Assembly: GCF_026627255.1 (NCBI RefSeq)
Contig: NZ_JAPNLM010000008.1
Location: 1-64,000 of the forward strand
DNA: 64,000 nt
Source: Streptomyces antarcticus
GTDB lineage: Bacteria; Actinomycetota; Actinomycetes; Streptomycetales; Streptomycetaceae
Reading direction: 5' to 3'
Positions within the stretch are counted from its first letter, which is position 1. Each line of letters begins with the position of its first letter. A program made the position numbers and the translations under genes. This document shows positions 16,533 to 25,414 of this stretch, piece by piece. The notes beneath the pieces were generated by a model. The model was not told where the DNA came from, searched no databases, and worked only from the letters and a program-made list of their open reading frames with translations.

Positions 16533-17759
16533 GTGGACCGGCAACAGGACATGCTGGAAATGCTCACCCGGATCCTCGACGATGGGCACCTGCGTTCGTT
16601 CGATCAGGTACCGGCTCTCGTGGCCGAACACGCTGAGAGGGCCGGTTTCAGGAATGTGCGCATCTTCCTGGCCGATCTGCGCGAGCGGGTCCTGCGAGAG
16701 GCGACCGGCCGTGGCATAGACGCCGCTGAAGGCGGCGAATCGCTGCCCATCGAGAGCACGCTGCCCGGTCGCGTCTTCACCGGTATTCGTCCGTTGTCCG
16801 GCCCCGAGGCCGTGCCCCACGCCTGTTGGGTGCCCATTCTCGACGGGACCGAACGGATCGGCGTACTGGGCACAGAGCTCGCCGAGGGTGTTGGCCTGGA
16901 AGACGCAACCGCTCTGGCCTCCCTGGTGGGTTTGCTGGTGGTCGCGAAACGCCCGCACAGCGACGCCCACCCCCGTCTGGTACGCACCCAGCCGATGAAC
17001 CTCGCGGCCGAACTGCAGTGGAACCTGATGCCGCCACGCGCATTCGCCAACCAGGACGTGGTGGTCGCCGCGGCGATGGAGCCCGCCTACGCCGTCGGAG
17101 GTGACGCGTTCGACTACGCCATCGCCGGCGGCCAGGTCCACATCGGGATCTTCGACGCCATGGGGCACGACAGCCATGCCGGACTCGCCGCGAACCTGGC
17201 GGTAACCGCTTGCCGCAACCAGCGGCGGCAGGACACCGACCTGGTCACCACCAGCAAACGCGTAGAGGAAACCCTGCTCCAGCACTTCGGGCACACCACC
17301 TACGTCACCGCCGTGATGGGGGAAGTCAACGCGCACACCGGGGTATTCAGCTGGATCAACCGCGGACACCACCCGCCGATCCTCATCCGCGGCGGCCGCT
17401 GGACGACCGCCCTGTCCTGCCCGCCTGCCCACCCGCTGGGCACCGATCTGGGCCTGCCGATCACCATGTGCCGAGAGCAGCTGGAGCCCGGCGACCGCAT
17501 CATGCTCTACACCGACGGCATCACCGAAGCCCGCGACCGCAACGGACGCCCCTTCGGCATGGACCAGTTCACCGACTTCATCATCCGCCACCACGCCAAC
17601 GGCCTACCCGTACCCGAAACCCTGCGCCGCCTCATGCAGGCCGTCCTGGACCACCACGACGGACGCCTCGCCGACGACGCCACCGTCCTGATCCTGGAAT
17701 GGCACGGCGCCAGCCGCAACAAGCAACTACGCCCCACCGAGCCCAGTCAAGGCCGGTAG
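16533..17759 (+). CDS. PP2C-type (SpoIIE) protein phosphatase with GAF-like sensor
   Basis: This 408-residue protein has an N-terminal GAF-like region (about 5-140) and a SpoIIE/PP2C phosphatase domain (about 170-395). Metal-binding aspartates appear in EPAYAVGGDAFDYAIAGG, IFDAMGHDSHAG, LYTDGITEARD and LADDATVLIL. In Streptomyces such RsbU-like phosphatases act on anti-sigma antagonists in partner-switching cascades. No partner kinase or STAS protein lies nearby. The GTG at 16533 follows AAGGATGAGGACGT. Confidence 0.88.
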   Translation: MDRQQDMLEMLTRILDDGHLRSFDQVPALVAEHAERAGFRNVRIFLADLRERVLREATGRGIDAAEGGESLPIESTLPGRVFTGIRPLSGPEAVPHACWVPILDGTERIGVLGTELAEGVGLEDATALASLVGLLVVAKRPHSDAHPRLVRTQPMNLAAELQWNLMPPRAFANQDVVVAAAMEPAYAVGGDAFDYAIAGGQVHIGIFDAMGHDSHAGLAANLAVTACRNQRRQDTDLVTTSKRVEETLLQHFGHTTYVTAVMGEVNAHTGVFSWINRGHHPPILIRGGRWTTALSCPPAHPLGTDLGLPITMCREQLEPGDRIMLYTDGITEARDRNGRPFGMDQFTDFIIRHHANGLPVPETLRRLMQAVLDHHDGRLADDATVLILEWHGASRNKQLRPTEPSQGR

Positions 17760-17960
17760 AAGCCCGCGCAACATGCACGCCGATGTGCGGCCGGCCGCAC
17801 CCGCCTCTCCAAGGACCACCAAGAGGCCGCCAGGTCCCGGCCTCGATGACGGTCTCGACCGGGCCTTCGACCAGAACCGGGCCCCGCGCATCCACCGTCA
17901 CCCCGCGTGCCGGATCCTGCCGGACGCCAGGTGCGGTTCGGGGCTGTCATTCGGGGGCTG

Positions 17961-18400
17961 TCAGAGGTACTGGGCACGGATCACCACCAGCTCCTCGAGT
18001 TCCTCCGCCTCGCCTGCCAGGCCCTACTGCTCCAGCCACGCCCGGCGGGAGCGCGGCACGGGCCCCCAGGGCACGAGCACGCGGGCGGTGACCTCCGCGA
18101 TCAGCCCTACGGCTGTCAGCCGGTCGATGGTTTCCCGCGCTCCGCACATGCCGGAATGCACCTTTGGCAGGACACCACCCGGACGCAGAAGGTCGGGGGC
18201 GCTCGCGCAGATCCGGTCGATGACCGCCCGCCCGTCGCGGCCGGCGTCCCACGCACGCTCCGGCCCCCGCAACAGGAAGCACTGCTCCCGGGGCCGGGAC
18301 GCAGGGCGGATTGGCGAGGACCATATCGAACCGGCTACCGGCGACCGCTGAGGCGAAGTCGCCGTGGCCCAGACGCAGGGGCAGCAGCAGGAGCAGCCCC
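17961..18400 (-). pseudogene. Broken HemK2/MTQ2-like protein methyltransferase
   Basis: Reverse-strand frames contain matching pieces of an AdoMet-dependent methyltransferase. One frame has FDMVLANPPCVPAPG (the NPPY-type active-site motif, with C for Y). A second frame has GRDGRAVIDRICASAPDLLRPGGV and GLIAEVTARVLVPWGPV followed by RSRRAWLEQ. A stop then interrupts EELEELVVIRAQYL. At least one frameshift and one nonsense codon separate these parts, and the AdoMet-binding glycine loop is missing. The gene is therefore inactive. Confidence 0.75.
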
Positions 18401-18606
18401 GGGTGGCCTCCCCGCAGAAACCGCCGAACTGCCTGCTCGCCGCCGAAGGCCACGGGACCCGTCGGACCGGGAGCTGCTGAGGGCGGTGGTCAATGGCCTG
18501 AATGCGGGTAGGCGCCGTGTGCAGGGTTCCGGCGCGCCGGTTCGTCCCCTGCACCCAGCCTGCCGCTCCTTCCACCGTGGTGGACGAAGGAAAGTGACCC
18601 CTCACC

Positions 18607-19653
18607 ATGAATCCTCTGCAACAGGAGCGTCCCCCGCCCGCTCCGGCGGAAGCGGGCAGTGACTTCGCCCGGCTCTCCAAGAAGATCCAGGCGGCCGGAC
18701 TGATGGCCCGCCGCCCCGGCTACTACACGCTCCGCATCGCTGTCGTGACGGCCCTCTACGCCGTGGGCTGGGCGGTATTCGTACTGATCGGCGACAGTTG
18801 GTGGACGCTGCTCGCCGCCGGATTCCTCGCCTTCGTGTTCGGGCAGGTGGCGCTCTTGGCGCACGACGTCGCGCACCGACAGGTCTTCCGGCTGCGCAAG
18901 GCCAGCGAGCTGTCCGGGCGCATCGCCGGGAACCTCGGCATCGGCATGGGCTACGGCTGGTGGCAGGACAAACACACCCGCCACCACGCCAACCCCAACC
19001 ACGAGGACCTCGACCCCGACCTCGATCCGGACATCCTCGTCTGGACCCAGGACCAGGCACGCACCGCCAGCGGACTGCCGCGGCTGATCGGCCGCTGCCA
19101 GGCGTACCTGTTCTTCCCGCTGCTCACGCTGGAAGGGTTTAACCTGCACGTGTCCGGGATCCGGTCGCTGGCGGACAAGTCCCTCAAGAACCGTGCATGG
19201 GAGGCCGGCCTCCTCTTCGCGCACCTCTCGGTCTACCTGAGTGCGCTGTTCCTGGTGCTTCCGCCCGGCAAGGCGGTCGCGTTCCTGTTCGTGCACCAGT
19301 GCCTGTTCGGGATCTACCTGGGCTCCATCTTCGCCCCGAACCACAAGGGGATGCCGACCCTGCGGGGGACGGACCGCCCCGACTTCCTCCGCCGCCAGGT
19401 GCTGACCTCGCGCGACGTGCGGGGCGGCTGGTTCACCGACATCATGCTCGGCGGCCTGAACTACCAGATCGAGCACCACCTCTTCCCGAGCATGCCCAGC
19501 CCGCACCTGCGCCGGGCCCAGGCCATCGTCCGCGGCCACTGCCGGGAACTCGGAGTGAGCTACCTGGAGACCAGCCTGATCAACTCCTACCGGCAGACCC
19601 TCGCCAGCCTCCACCACGCCGCCGCCCCTATCCGACAGGCCCGAGCCACCTGA
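18607..19653 (+). CDS. Membrane fatty-acid desaturase
   Basis: This 348-residue di-iron membrane desaturase would introduce a double bond into fatty acyl chains. The three histidine boxes are H86-DVA-H90, H123-TR-H126-H127 and, near the C-terminus, QIEH290-H291. The HxxHH/QxxHH pattern resembles the acyl-lipid (Delta-6-like) subgroup. Four hydrophobic segments are visible. The ATG at 18607 lies after GTGACCCCTCACC. The desaturase stands close to cytochrome oxidase genes, but no operon joins them. Confidence 0.9.
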   Translation: MNPLQQERPPPAPAEAGSDFARLSKKIQAAGLMARRPGYYTLRIAVVTALYAVGWAVFVLIGDSWWTLLAAGFLAFVFGQVALLAHDVAHRQVFRLRKASELSGRIAGNLGIGMGYGWWQDKHTRHHANPNHEDLDPDLDPDILVWTQDQARTASGLPRLIGRCQAYLFFPLLTLEGFNLHVSGIRSLADKSLKNRAWEAGLLFAHLSVYLSALFLVLPPGKAVAFLFVHQCLFGIYLGSIFAPNHKGMPTLRGTDRPDFLRRQVLTSRDVRGGWFTDIMLGGLNYQIEHHLFPSMPSPHLRRAQAIVRGHCRELGVSYLETSLINSYRQTLASLHHAAAPIRQARAT

Positions 19654-19984
19654 GAGGCGCGGGGCGCACTGCCGCTGTCCCTCTGGGCCCGCGATCTCGT
19701 CGGCTGCGCCCCCGTACGAGCAGTGCGGCGGACGGCGCGATGGACGACGGTTGGCCCGATGGCGCGGGGGCACGCGCGGGTGGTCCCGCCACATCCAGGG
19801 CGATCGACGTCCGGGACGCGCGGTCCTGCCGGGGGACACGTCCAGGACGGCCGCCGACGATCAGGCACCGACCGGTACCCGCACGAGCGGACGGGACGGG
19901 CCGCCTGCCGCTTACCCGGGGCACGCCGATCGACTCGACGCGGCCCGGGGGCATCGTCCCGCACGGTATCCCCGGGAACGTGGT
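19654..19984. other. Intergenic stretch without recognised features
   Basis: Between the convergent desaturase and the small membrane protein gene I see no credible ORF, RNA gene or repeat. The open frames here are GC-driven. Confidence 0.5.
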
Positions 19985-20323
19985 TCAGGGGCGGCAGAGG
20001 AGGATCAGGACGGCCGTCCACAGAGCGAAAACGCCTACCGCCAGCCCGGTGGCGCGCCGGCACAGACGGCCGTACCGGTGTGCGTACTCGTCTTTGAGTT
20101 CCGCCGCCCGCGCCACGGTCGTGGCCAGCATCTCCCGGCGCAGGCTCAGGTGGCGCTGGGCGAAGCGGTCGCTGATCTCGTCCTGTTCGCCGGGGCCGAG
20201 CCACGTAAGGGTGCGCGCGAAAGCCTCCCCTTCCTCGCGCGCCTCCCGAAGGGCCGCCTGACTCATCAGGAAGCCTTCGATCCGGGCCAGGCCTGCCGCC
20301 GTCTCGTCCGGGTGCTCGGTCAT
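19985..20323 (-). CDS. Small membrane protein downstream of ctaD
   Basis: This 112-residue protein has a charged helical body (TLTWLGPGEQDEISDRFAQRHLSLRREML) and one C-terminal hydrophobic segment (ATGLAVGVFALWTAVLILLC), a tail-anchored layout. It starts 15 bases after the ctaD stop on the same strand, so the two are probably one transcript. I do not recognise a characterised family. An accessory role for the oxidase is only suggested by position. Confidence 0.65.
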   Translation of the reverse strand: MTEHPDETAAGLARIEGFLMSQAALREAREEGEAFARTLTWLGPGEQDEISDRFAQRHLSLRREMLATTVARAAELKDEYAHRYGRLCRRATGLAVGVFALWTAVLILLCRP

Positions 20324-20338
20324 CGGCGCGGTCCCCGG

Positions 20339-22078
20339 CTATTCGGCCTGGTCCGGACCCGACCCGGAAAGCGACCCTCGAGGACCGGAAGCCTTGTCCT
20401 GGTCGACGACGTCCCGTTTGGGGTTGACGGCGGAATCAAGGGCGGCGATATCCGGGTGGTGGAGATCGAAGGCCGGCGACTCTGACCGGATCCTTGGCAG
20501 GGTCTCGAAGTTGTGCCGGGGCGGAGGGCAGGACGTGGCCCATTCCAGGGAGCGGCCGTACCCCCACGGGTCGTCGACCTCTACACGGGGCGCGAACTTG
20601 GCCGTCTTCCACACGTTGTAGAAGAACGGCAGCGTCGAAGCACCAAGGAGGAACGCGCCGATCGAGGACACCGTGTTCAGTGCGGTGAAACCGTCCGCAT
20701 CCAGGTAGTCGGCGTAGCGGCGCGGCATGCCCTCGGCGCCGAGCCAGTGCTGCACGAGGAACGTGCCGTGGAAGCCGATGAACAGCGTCCAGAAGTGGAT
20801 CTTCCCGAGGCGTTCGTCGAGCATCGTGCCGGTCATCTTCGGCCACCAGAAGTAGAAGCCGGCGAACGTCGCGAAAACGACCGTCCCGAAGACCACGTAG
20901 TGGAAGTGGGCGACCACGAAGTACGAGTCGGTGACGTGGAAGTCCATGGGCGGGGAAGCCAGGATGATGCCGGTCAGGCCGCCGAAGAGGAAGGTGACCA
21001 GGAAGCCGATGGCCCACAGCATCGGCGTCTCGAACGAGAGGGAGCCCTTCCACATCGTGCCGATCCAGTTGAAGAACTTCACCCCGGTCGGAACCGCGAT
21101 CAAGAACGTCATGAAGGAGAAGAACGGCAGCAGCACCGCACCGGTGGCGAACATGTGGTGCGCCCACACCGTCAGCGAGAGGCCGGCGATCACGATGGTC
21201 GCTCCGACCAGCCCGAGGTATCCGAAGACCGGCTTGCGGGAGAACACAGGGAAGATCTCGGTGACGATCCCGAAGAACGGCAGCGCGATGATGTAGACCT
21301 CGGGGTGCCCGAAGAACCAGAACAGGTGCTGCCACAGGAGCGCACCGCCGTTCTGCGGATCGAAGACCTGGGCGCCGAACTTGCGGTCCGCCTCCAGCAC
21401 CAGCAGGGCCGCGGCGAGGACGGGGAACGCGAAGAGCACCAGCACCGAGGTCAGCAGGATGTTCCAGGTGAAGATCGGCATCCGGAACATCGTCATGCCG
21501 GGCATCCGCATGCAGATGATCGTCGTCACGAAGTTGACCGAGCCGAGGATCGTGCCGAACCCGGAGAGGGCGAGGCCCATAATCCACATGTCGCCGCCGA
21601 TGGACGGGGTACGGGTCGAACCGCTGAGTGGCGTGTAGGCGGTCCAGCCAAAGTCCGCGGTGCCGTTCGGAGTGAGCACGCTGCCCACGACGATGAGGCC
21701 GCCGAAGAGGAACAACCAGAACGACAGCATGTTCAGCCGCGGGAACGCCACGTCGGGGGCCCCGATCTGCAACGGCATGATCGCGTTGGCGAAACCGGCG
21801 AAGGTGGGGGTCGCGAAGAACAGCAGCATGACCGTGCCGTGCAGGGTGAAGATCTGGTTGTACTGCTCGCTGGACATGATCTGCATGCCGGGCCGGGCCA
21901 CCTCCGCCCGCAGCAGCAGCGCCAGAACTCCGCCGATGATGAAGAAGCCGAACGACGCGATCAGGTACAGGTGCCCGATCTTCTTGTGGTCGGTGGTGGT
22001 CAGCCAGGAAACCAGCACGCTCCCGAACGAGCGACCCGGTACCGGGATGGGCGTGACGGTCTCGGTCGACGTCGCCAT
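20339..22078 (-). CDS. ctaD: Cytochrome c oxidase subunit I (aa3 type), copy 1
   Basis: This 579-residue integral membrane subunit holds heme a and the heme a3-CuB centre. Visible ligand regions are [15 protein letters not shown] (heme a), [10 protein letters not shown] (the CuB His and cross-linked Tyr), [10 protein letters not shown] (CuB histidines) and [12 protein letters not shown] (heme a3 and heme a). The C-terminal [22 protein letters not shown] tail is typical of actinobacterial CtaD. The other oxidase subunits are absent from this locus. A second copy lies at 44981-46654, which is one residue of this window's striking duplication. Confidence 0.95.
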   Translation of the reverse strand: MATSTETVTPIPVPGRSFGSVLVSWLTTTDHKKIGHLYLIASFGFFIIGGVLALLLRAEVARPGMQIMSSEQYNQIFTLHGTVMLLFFATPTFAGFANAIMPLQIGAPDVAFPRLNMLSFWLFLFGGLIVVGSVLTPNGTADFGWTAYTPLSGSTRTPSIGGDMWIMGLALSGFGTILGSVNFVTTIICMRMPGMTMFRMPIFTWNILLTSVLVLFAFPVLAAALLVLEADRKFGAQVFDPQNGGALLWQHLFWFFGHPEVYIIALPFFGIVTEIFPVFSRKPVFGYLGLVGATIVIAGLSLTVWAHHMFATGAVLLPFFSFMTFLIAVPTGVKFFNWIGTMWKGSLSFETPMLWAIGFLVTFLFGGLTGIILASPPMDFHVTDSYFVVAHFHYVVFGTVVFATFAGFYFWWPKMTGTMLDERLGKIHFWTLFIGFHGTFLVQHWLGAEGMPRRYADYLDADGFTALNTVSSIGAFLLGASTLPFFYNVWKTAKFAPRVEVDDPWGYGRSLEWATSCPPPRHNFETLPRIRSESPAFDLHHPDIAALDSAVNPKRDVVDQDKASGPRGSLSGSGPDQAE

Positions 22079-22572
22079 GGGCGATTCCTTATGTCAGATC
22101 ACACGGTCGGTCACGCGGTCGGTCACACAGGGCGCGCCGATAGCCGCCGCGGCGAGACTTACGCGCGGCTTACACATGTACTACGGAAAGTGACCATGGA
22201 CTGTATGACGGCCATGAGGTAACCCGCTTGGCTCACGCGGCGTAGCCGTCTGTCTCACGCCACCACGGTTCCGCCGGCAGCGGCTCAAGGAACCTGCCGT
22301 GATGGGTGTCGCTCCAGCGATCGGGTAGGCGACGCTCAGGAGGACACCACGGCTACCCACCACTCCCCCCACGCGGTTCCGTCGACCCAGGCGCACGCCT
22401 TTCCGGCAGCGCGTTCACGACCGAGAGCGGCACGCAGGCTTGAACACCCAAGTGGGTGCGCCGATTCACCGCGGGGTGCTCCGCTCCACCGTGCACGGCG
22501 ATGCGAACACGGAACTCGCGCCCCGCGGCCTCGAATTGCAGACCCGTGACCCCTGTCCCTCCGGATGACGGG

Positions 22573-22686
22573 ATGATCACCAAGCTCGGGCACAAGCACC
22601 TACGCCGACACGACCTCCGGCACACGGGCCTGAGCGTGCTGCGGGCGCCTCGATCGATACCCGCGCAGATCGTCGCGGTCCACTGA
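22573..22686 (+). pseudogene. Tyrosine recombinase (integrase) C-terminal remnant
   Basis: A short frame encodes ITKLGHKHLRRHDLRHTGLS, which contains the HLRRHDLRHT box of tyrosine recombinases, including its catalytic arginine. The following His-x-x-Arg and Tyr motifs are absent. It lies outside, and just left of, the left 44-bp repeat, so it may be debris from another integration at this site. Confidence 0.5.
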
Positions 22687-22755
22687 CGCGGTCAAGGCGG
22701 GTTGCACCCCCACGAGGTCCCCACGGGGTCCTCACATGGCCCTCAGGAACGATCA

Positions 22756-22789
22756 AGGGGCCGTTTCAGATTGCTCTGAAACGGCCCCT
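22756..22789 (-). terminator. 15-bp hairpin next to the partial tRNA-Pro
   Basis: AGGGGCCGTTTCAGA and TCTGAAACGGCCCCT form a perfect 15-bp stem with a TTGC loop. It stands about 17 bases from the left 44-bp repeat, on the side that follows the 3' end of the tRNA. It is probably the original tRNA-Pro terminator left behind by integration. A different hairpin of the same placement serves the intact tRNA at 55679-55708. Confidence 0.7.
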
Positions 22790-22806
22790 GATCTGCGACT
22801 TCGAAA

Positions 22807-22850
22807 AGTCGGGACGACAGGATTTGAACCTGCGACCCCTTGACCCCCAG
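22807..22850 (-). repeat. Left attachment repeat: 3' part of a tRNA-Pro gene (attL)
   Basis: This 44-bp stretch is identical and in the same orientation to 55728-55771. Read on the minus strand it is tRNA-Pro(GGG) from the anticodon loop (CTGGGGG) to the acceptor end and 2 bases beyond. The left copy lacks the 5' half of the tRNA. This is the standard signature of integration into the 3' end of a tRNA gene. Confidence 0.92.
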
Positions 22851-22942
22851 ATCGATGGGTCGGAGGAAATTTCGCGACATACGCCTCAATCTGAGGGCGC
22901 ACAGCGTGCACATACGTACCTGCCGTGCGCCCACCGACGTGG

Positions 22943-22966
22943 GCGCTGGTCCCCAACTGGTCCCCA
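22943..22966. repeat. 24-bp repeat near the left island end
   Basis: GCGCTGGTCCCC followed by AACTGGTCCCCA is repeated with one mismatch at 55643-55666. Each copy contains two CTGGTCCCC units. Both copies lie inside the island close to the attachment repeats, so arm-type recombinase sites are a possibility. Confidence 0.6.
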
Positions 22967-23032
22967 AGAGGCACCACATAACCCTCGGGCCCGCCCCCCG
23001 TCACAACAGACGGGCGCCAGGTGGAAAGCGGC

Positions 23033-23398
23033 TCAGGGAGCGGGGTGACGCCGCTTCCGTTCGGCTCGGCGTCGCAGGTCGCGGATGACCTCATACCAAC
23101 GCCAGGAGCCGTCCCAGTCGCAGTCCTCGTGCCCGCCGGGCTCCCAGTCCGCAAGCTCTTCCAGCTGCTTGATCAGGGCATCCGGTTCGACAGGAGCGCG
23201 GTAGGTGCGATCGTCGTCGAGCTGGCCGGCGATGTCGTGGAGTTGGTGGGCAGCGCGGTAGTAGGAGAGTTGGGTGTCGGTCAGCCGGCGCGCAGCGTAG
23301 CCGCCGCACTTGCTGCACCAGTCCCAGTCGTCACGGGCCAGCAGGTCGGAGACGCTCAGGAGGTCGTCGCCGTGTGCACGACGCACCCGCCCTCGCAC
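23033..23398 (-). CDS. Hypothetical protein, possibly 5'-truncated
   Basis: The frame encodes 121 residues, soluble and acidic. [12 protein letters not shown] motif near residue 28 could bind zinc. The C-terminal half is rich in Trp, Asp and Glu ([30 protein letters not shown]). The only start is a GTG at 23398, which overlaps the kdpB fragment, so the original 5' end may have been lost at that junction. I do not recognise the family. Confidence 0.5.
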   Translation of the reverse strand: MRGRVRRAHGDDLLSVSDLLARDDWDWCSKCGGYAARRLTDTQLSYYRAAHQLHDIAGQLDDDRTYRAPVEPDALIKQLEELADWEPGGHEDCDWDGSWRWYEVIRDLRRRAERKRRHPAP

Positions 23399-23583
23399 AG
23401 GCCGACGTAGGCGTCGCGATGAACACCGGAACCTCGGCCGCCAAAGAGGCCGGGAACATGGTGGACCTGGACTCCAACCCCACCAAGCTCATCGAAATCG
23501 GCAAGCAACTTCTCATCACCCGAGGCGCGCTCACCACGCTCTCCATCACCAACGACGTGGCGAAGTACTTCGCGATCATCCCG
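23374..23583 (+). pseudogene. KdpB fragment (potassium-transporting ATPase B chain)
   Basis: About 70 residues match KdpB closely: [20 protein letters not shown], then [34 protein letters not shown] and [11 protein letters not shown]. These are the hinge and the part following the P-type ATPase ND motif. The phosphorylation domain, membrane helices and C-terminus are absent. The flanks switch to unrelated sequence, so only an internal segment survives. Confidence 0.88.
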
Positions 23584-23585
23584 GG

Positions 23586-24006
23586 GAGTCTCCGTACGCC
23601 ACCTGACGGCCGAGGACGCACAGGACCTGACCGCCCTCGGACCCAAGGCCGCCTGGATCCACTCGATCTGGGGCGGCCCGCACGCCCTGGCAAGCTCCGG
23701 CGCCGCCTCGGGCGCCTTCCAGCGAAACCACCTCCTCGCGGTGGCCTGCACGTACATCCTCGGCAGCCGCTACGAGGACATCGCCGTCCTCGCCGACCCG
23801 GCCACCGGCGCCAACACCTGGCCCTCGCCTGTGTCGCCGCCCTGTGCGCGGACATCGCGGCCCGCGGCCGCACCCCCAGCTGGAGCTGCTCCCGCGACAA
23901 CCGCCCCAGCCGCCTACTCGCCTGGTCGGCCGGCTTCCGCCTGACCCGCGAGTACATCCACTACGCCACCGGCCCCGCCCGCACCCGCGCCCCGCTCGCA
24001 GGCTGA
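23586..24006 (+). pseudogene. Frameshifted GNAT-like acetyltransferase
   Basis: Two frames together give one GNAT-like protein. The first reads [24 protein letters not shown] and then [22 protein letters not shown] shift near 23800 moves to [17 protein letters not shown], then [26 protein letters not shown]. The latter part matches the conserved GNAT C-terminus (DN-x-S-x-x-LAW-x-x-GF). The frameshift disables the gene. Confidence 0.7.
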
Positions 24007-24656
24007 CATCCTCCAAGGCCCACTTGTCCTGCGAGTTGAAGATGACGAGGCGTTCGACGGACTGTCGGACTCCTCCACTTCACTTCGCCCATGACGAGGC
24101 AGTGGTTTGTCGGCAGTTCCGGCCGCTGCTGCTTGCCGGGTTCCGGCATGAACCCGCCATGACGGCCTGGCTATCGTGGGGTCTGTGCCGGAAGGGGACT
24201 GATGGACGGGAACCCCGCCTACCAAGCGATCGCCCTCGGCGTGGCCACTCTGGCGGACGGCGGAAGGGGCCGTCCCGTCAAGTGGAGCAGGAGGTGCCGG
24301 TTCGGCTCCCGGCGACAGCTTTCCGCGCCCCCGCCGATCACCTCGCACCAGCCGTCCCTCTTCGCCGGATGCCCCGTTGCATCGAGGGAGCAACGACCAG
24401 CCGATACCTGTCACGAAGGAGCTGAAGTCGTCCCTCCTGACGTTCCGGGCCTCTGTCTGCCCGGCCGGAGTGATGGCTCCGGCCGTACAGCCACCGGCGA
24501 ACCAGGCCGACAGGCCTGGGCCTTCCATCGAGAGCGATGGCGGGAATGGGACCCGCGCTATCGGCTTGGGGATCGCTGATGCGCGGGGGTCGATGGCCTC
24601 TGGGGCGCCATCCGTGAGGGCCCTGCTGGCCCTGTCGACCGCCGGTGGGTTGTTGC
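24007..24656. other. Accessory stretch with no assignable gene
   Basis: About 650 bases with lower coding character. A frame from 24202 begins MDGNPAYQAIALGVATLADG after a GGAAGGGGA ribosome-like site, but it loses coding character after some 25 residues, so it may be a truncated gene start. No IS terminal repeats were found. Confidence 0.4.
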
Positions 24657-25325
24657 TCAGGCGGCTGTGCCGGTGGTGACGGGCAGGTCGCTCAGGCGCC
24701 ATTCGAGCATGCCCTCGGCCAGGCGCAGCGCGCGTCGGCCGCGGTGGTTGAGCAGGCGGACGGCGTCGTGGGCCAGGACGCAGTTGGCGCCTCGGCAGTA
24801 CGCGACGATCTCGGTGCCGGCGGGGAGTTCGGCCAGACGTGCTTCGAGTGCCTCCAGGGGGATGGAGAGGGCGCCGGGGATGTGGCCTGCCGTGTATTCC
24901 TCGGACGGGCGCACGTCGATGACGGTGGCGGTGCCGGCCGCGACGCGTTCCAGCAGTTCCTCGCGGGTGAGCTGGTCGGTGTCGGCGGGGCCGAGGTAGT
25001 CGGTGCGGGCGGCCTCGACAGCGGCGAGGTGCGTGCGGGCGACCTGCTGCAGCAGTGCGTAGAGGGAGGCGACGTCGCCTCCCGCGAGCCGGTAGTGGAT
25101 GCGCACTCCCTCGCGGCGTGTGGCGACCAGTCCTGCCTGCTTGAGGGTCTGCAGGTGGGCAGAGCAGGTCGTGAGACCCAGCCCCGCCGCTTTGGCGAGG
25201 GCGTCGACGCTGCGCTCGCCCTGGGCGAGCAGGTCCAGCAGTTCCAGGCGCTTGCCGCTGGCCAGCGCTTTGCCGGTGAGCGCGAGCGCCTCGTACATGG
25301 CGGCTTTGCGGGTGGGGTCTCCCAT
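24657..25325 (-). CDS. ArsR-family regulator fused to a rhodanese domain
   Basis: The product is about 222 residues. An ArsR winged helix (about 10-95: KRLELLDLLAQGERSVDALAKA, then TCSAHLQTLKQAGLV) is fused to a rhodanese domain (about 115-215) with the active-site loop YCRGANC. Such fusions sense sulfane-sulfur or control sulfur-oxidation genes. The ATG at 25325 follows GGAGGAAGCT; two upstream starts (25337 ATG and 25340 TTG) are less well placed. It is divergent from an MBL-rhodanese protein 89 bases away, which is the likely target. Confidence 0.88.
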   Translation of the reverse strand: MGDPTRKAAMYEALALTGKALASGKRLELLDLLAQGERSVDALAKAAGLGLTTCSAHLQTLKQAGLVATRREGVRIHYRLAGGDVASLYALLQQVARTHLAAVEAARTDYLGPADTDQLTREELLERVAAGTATVIDVRPSEEYTAGHIPGALSIPLEALEARLAELPAGTEIVAYCRGANCVLAHDAVRLLNHRGRRALRLAEGMLEWRLSDLPVTTGTAA

Positions 25326-25414
25326 AGCTTCCTCCATCAATCCATGGAATATTGTATGAGTAGGGAGGTGGTTGCGCCACCCTGACCCTGGTCCTACGCC
25401 CCTGGGAGTGTGTG

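Larger units (their letters stand above)
22079..22806. other. Region between ctaD and the left island repeat
   Basis: About 730 bases hold the ctaD promoter region, a short tyrosine-recombinase remnant (22573-22686) and a hairpin (22756-22789). No intact gene was found. Confidence 0.6.

Noticed and set aside
24007-24656. Possible insertion sequence
   Set aside because: No transposase motif, no terminal inverted repeats and no target duplication could be found.
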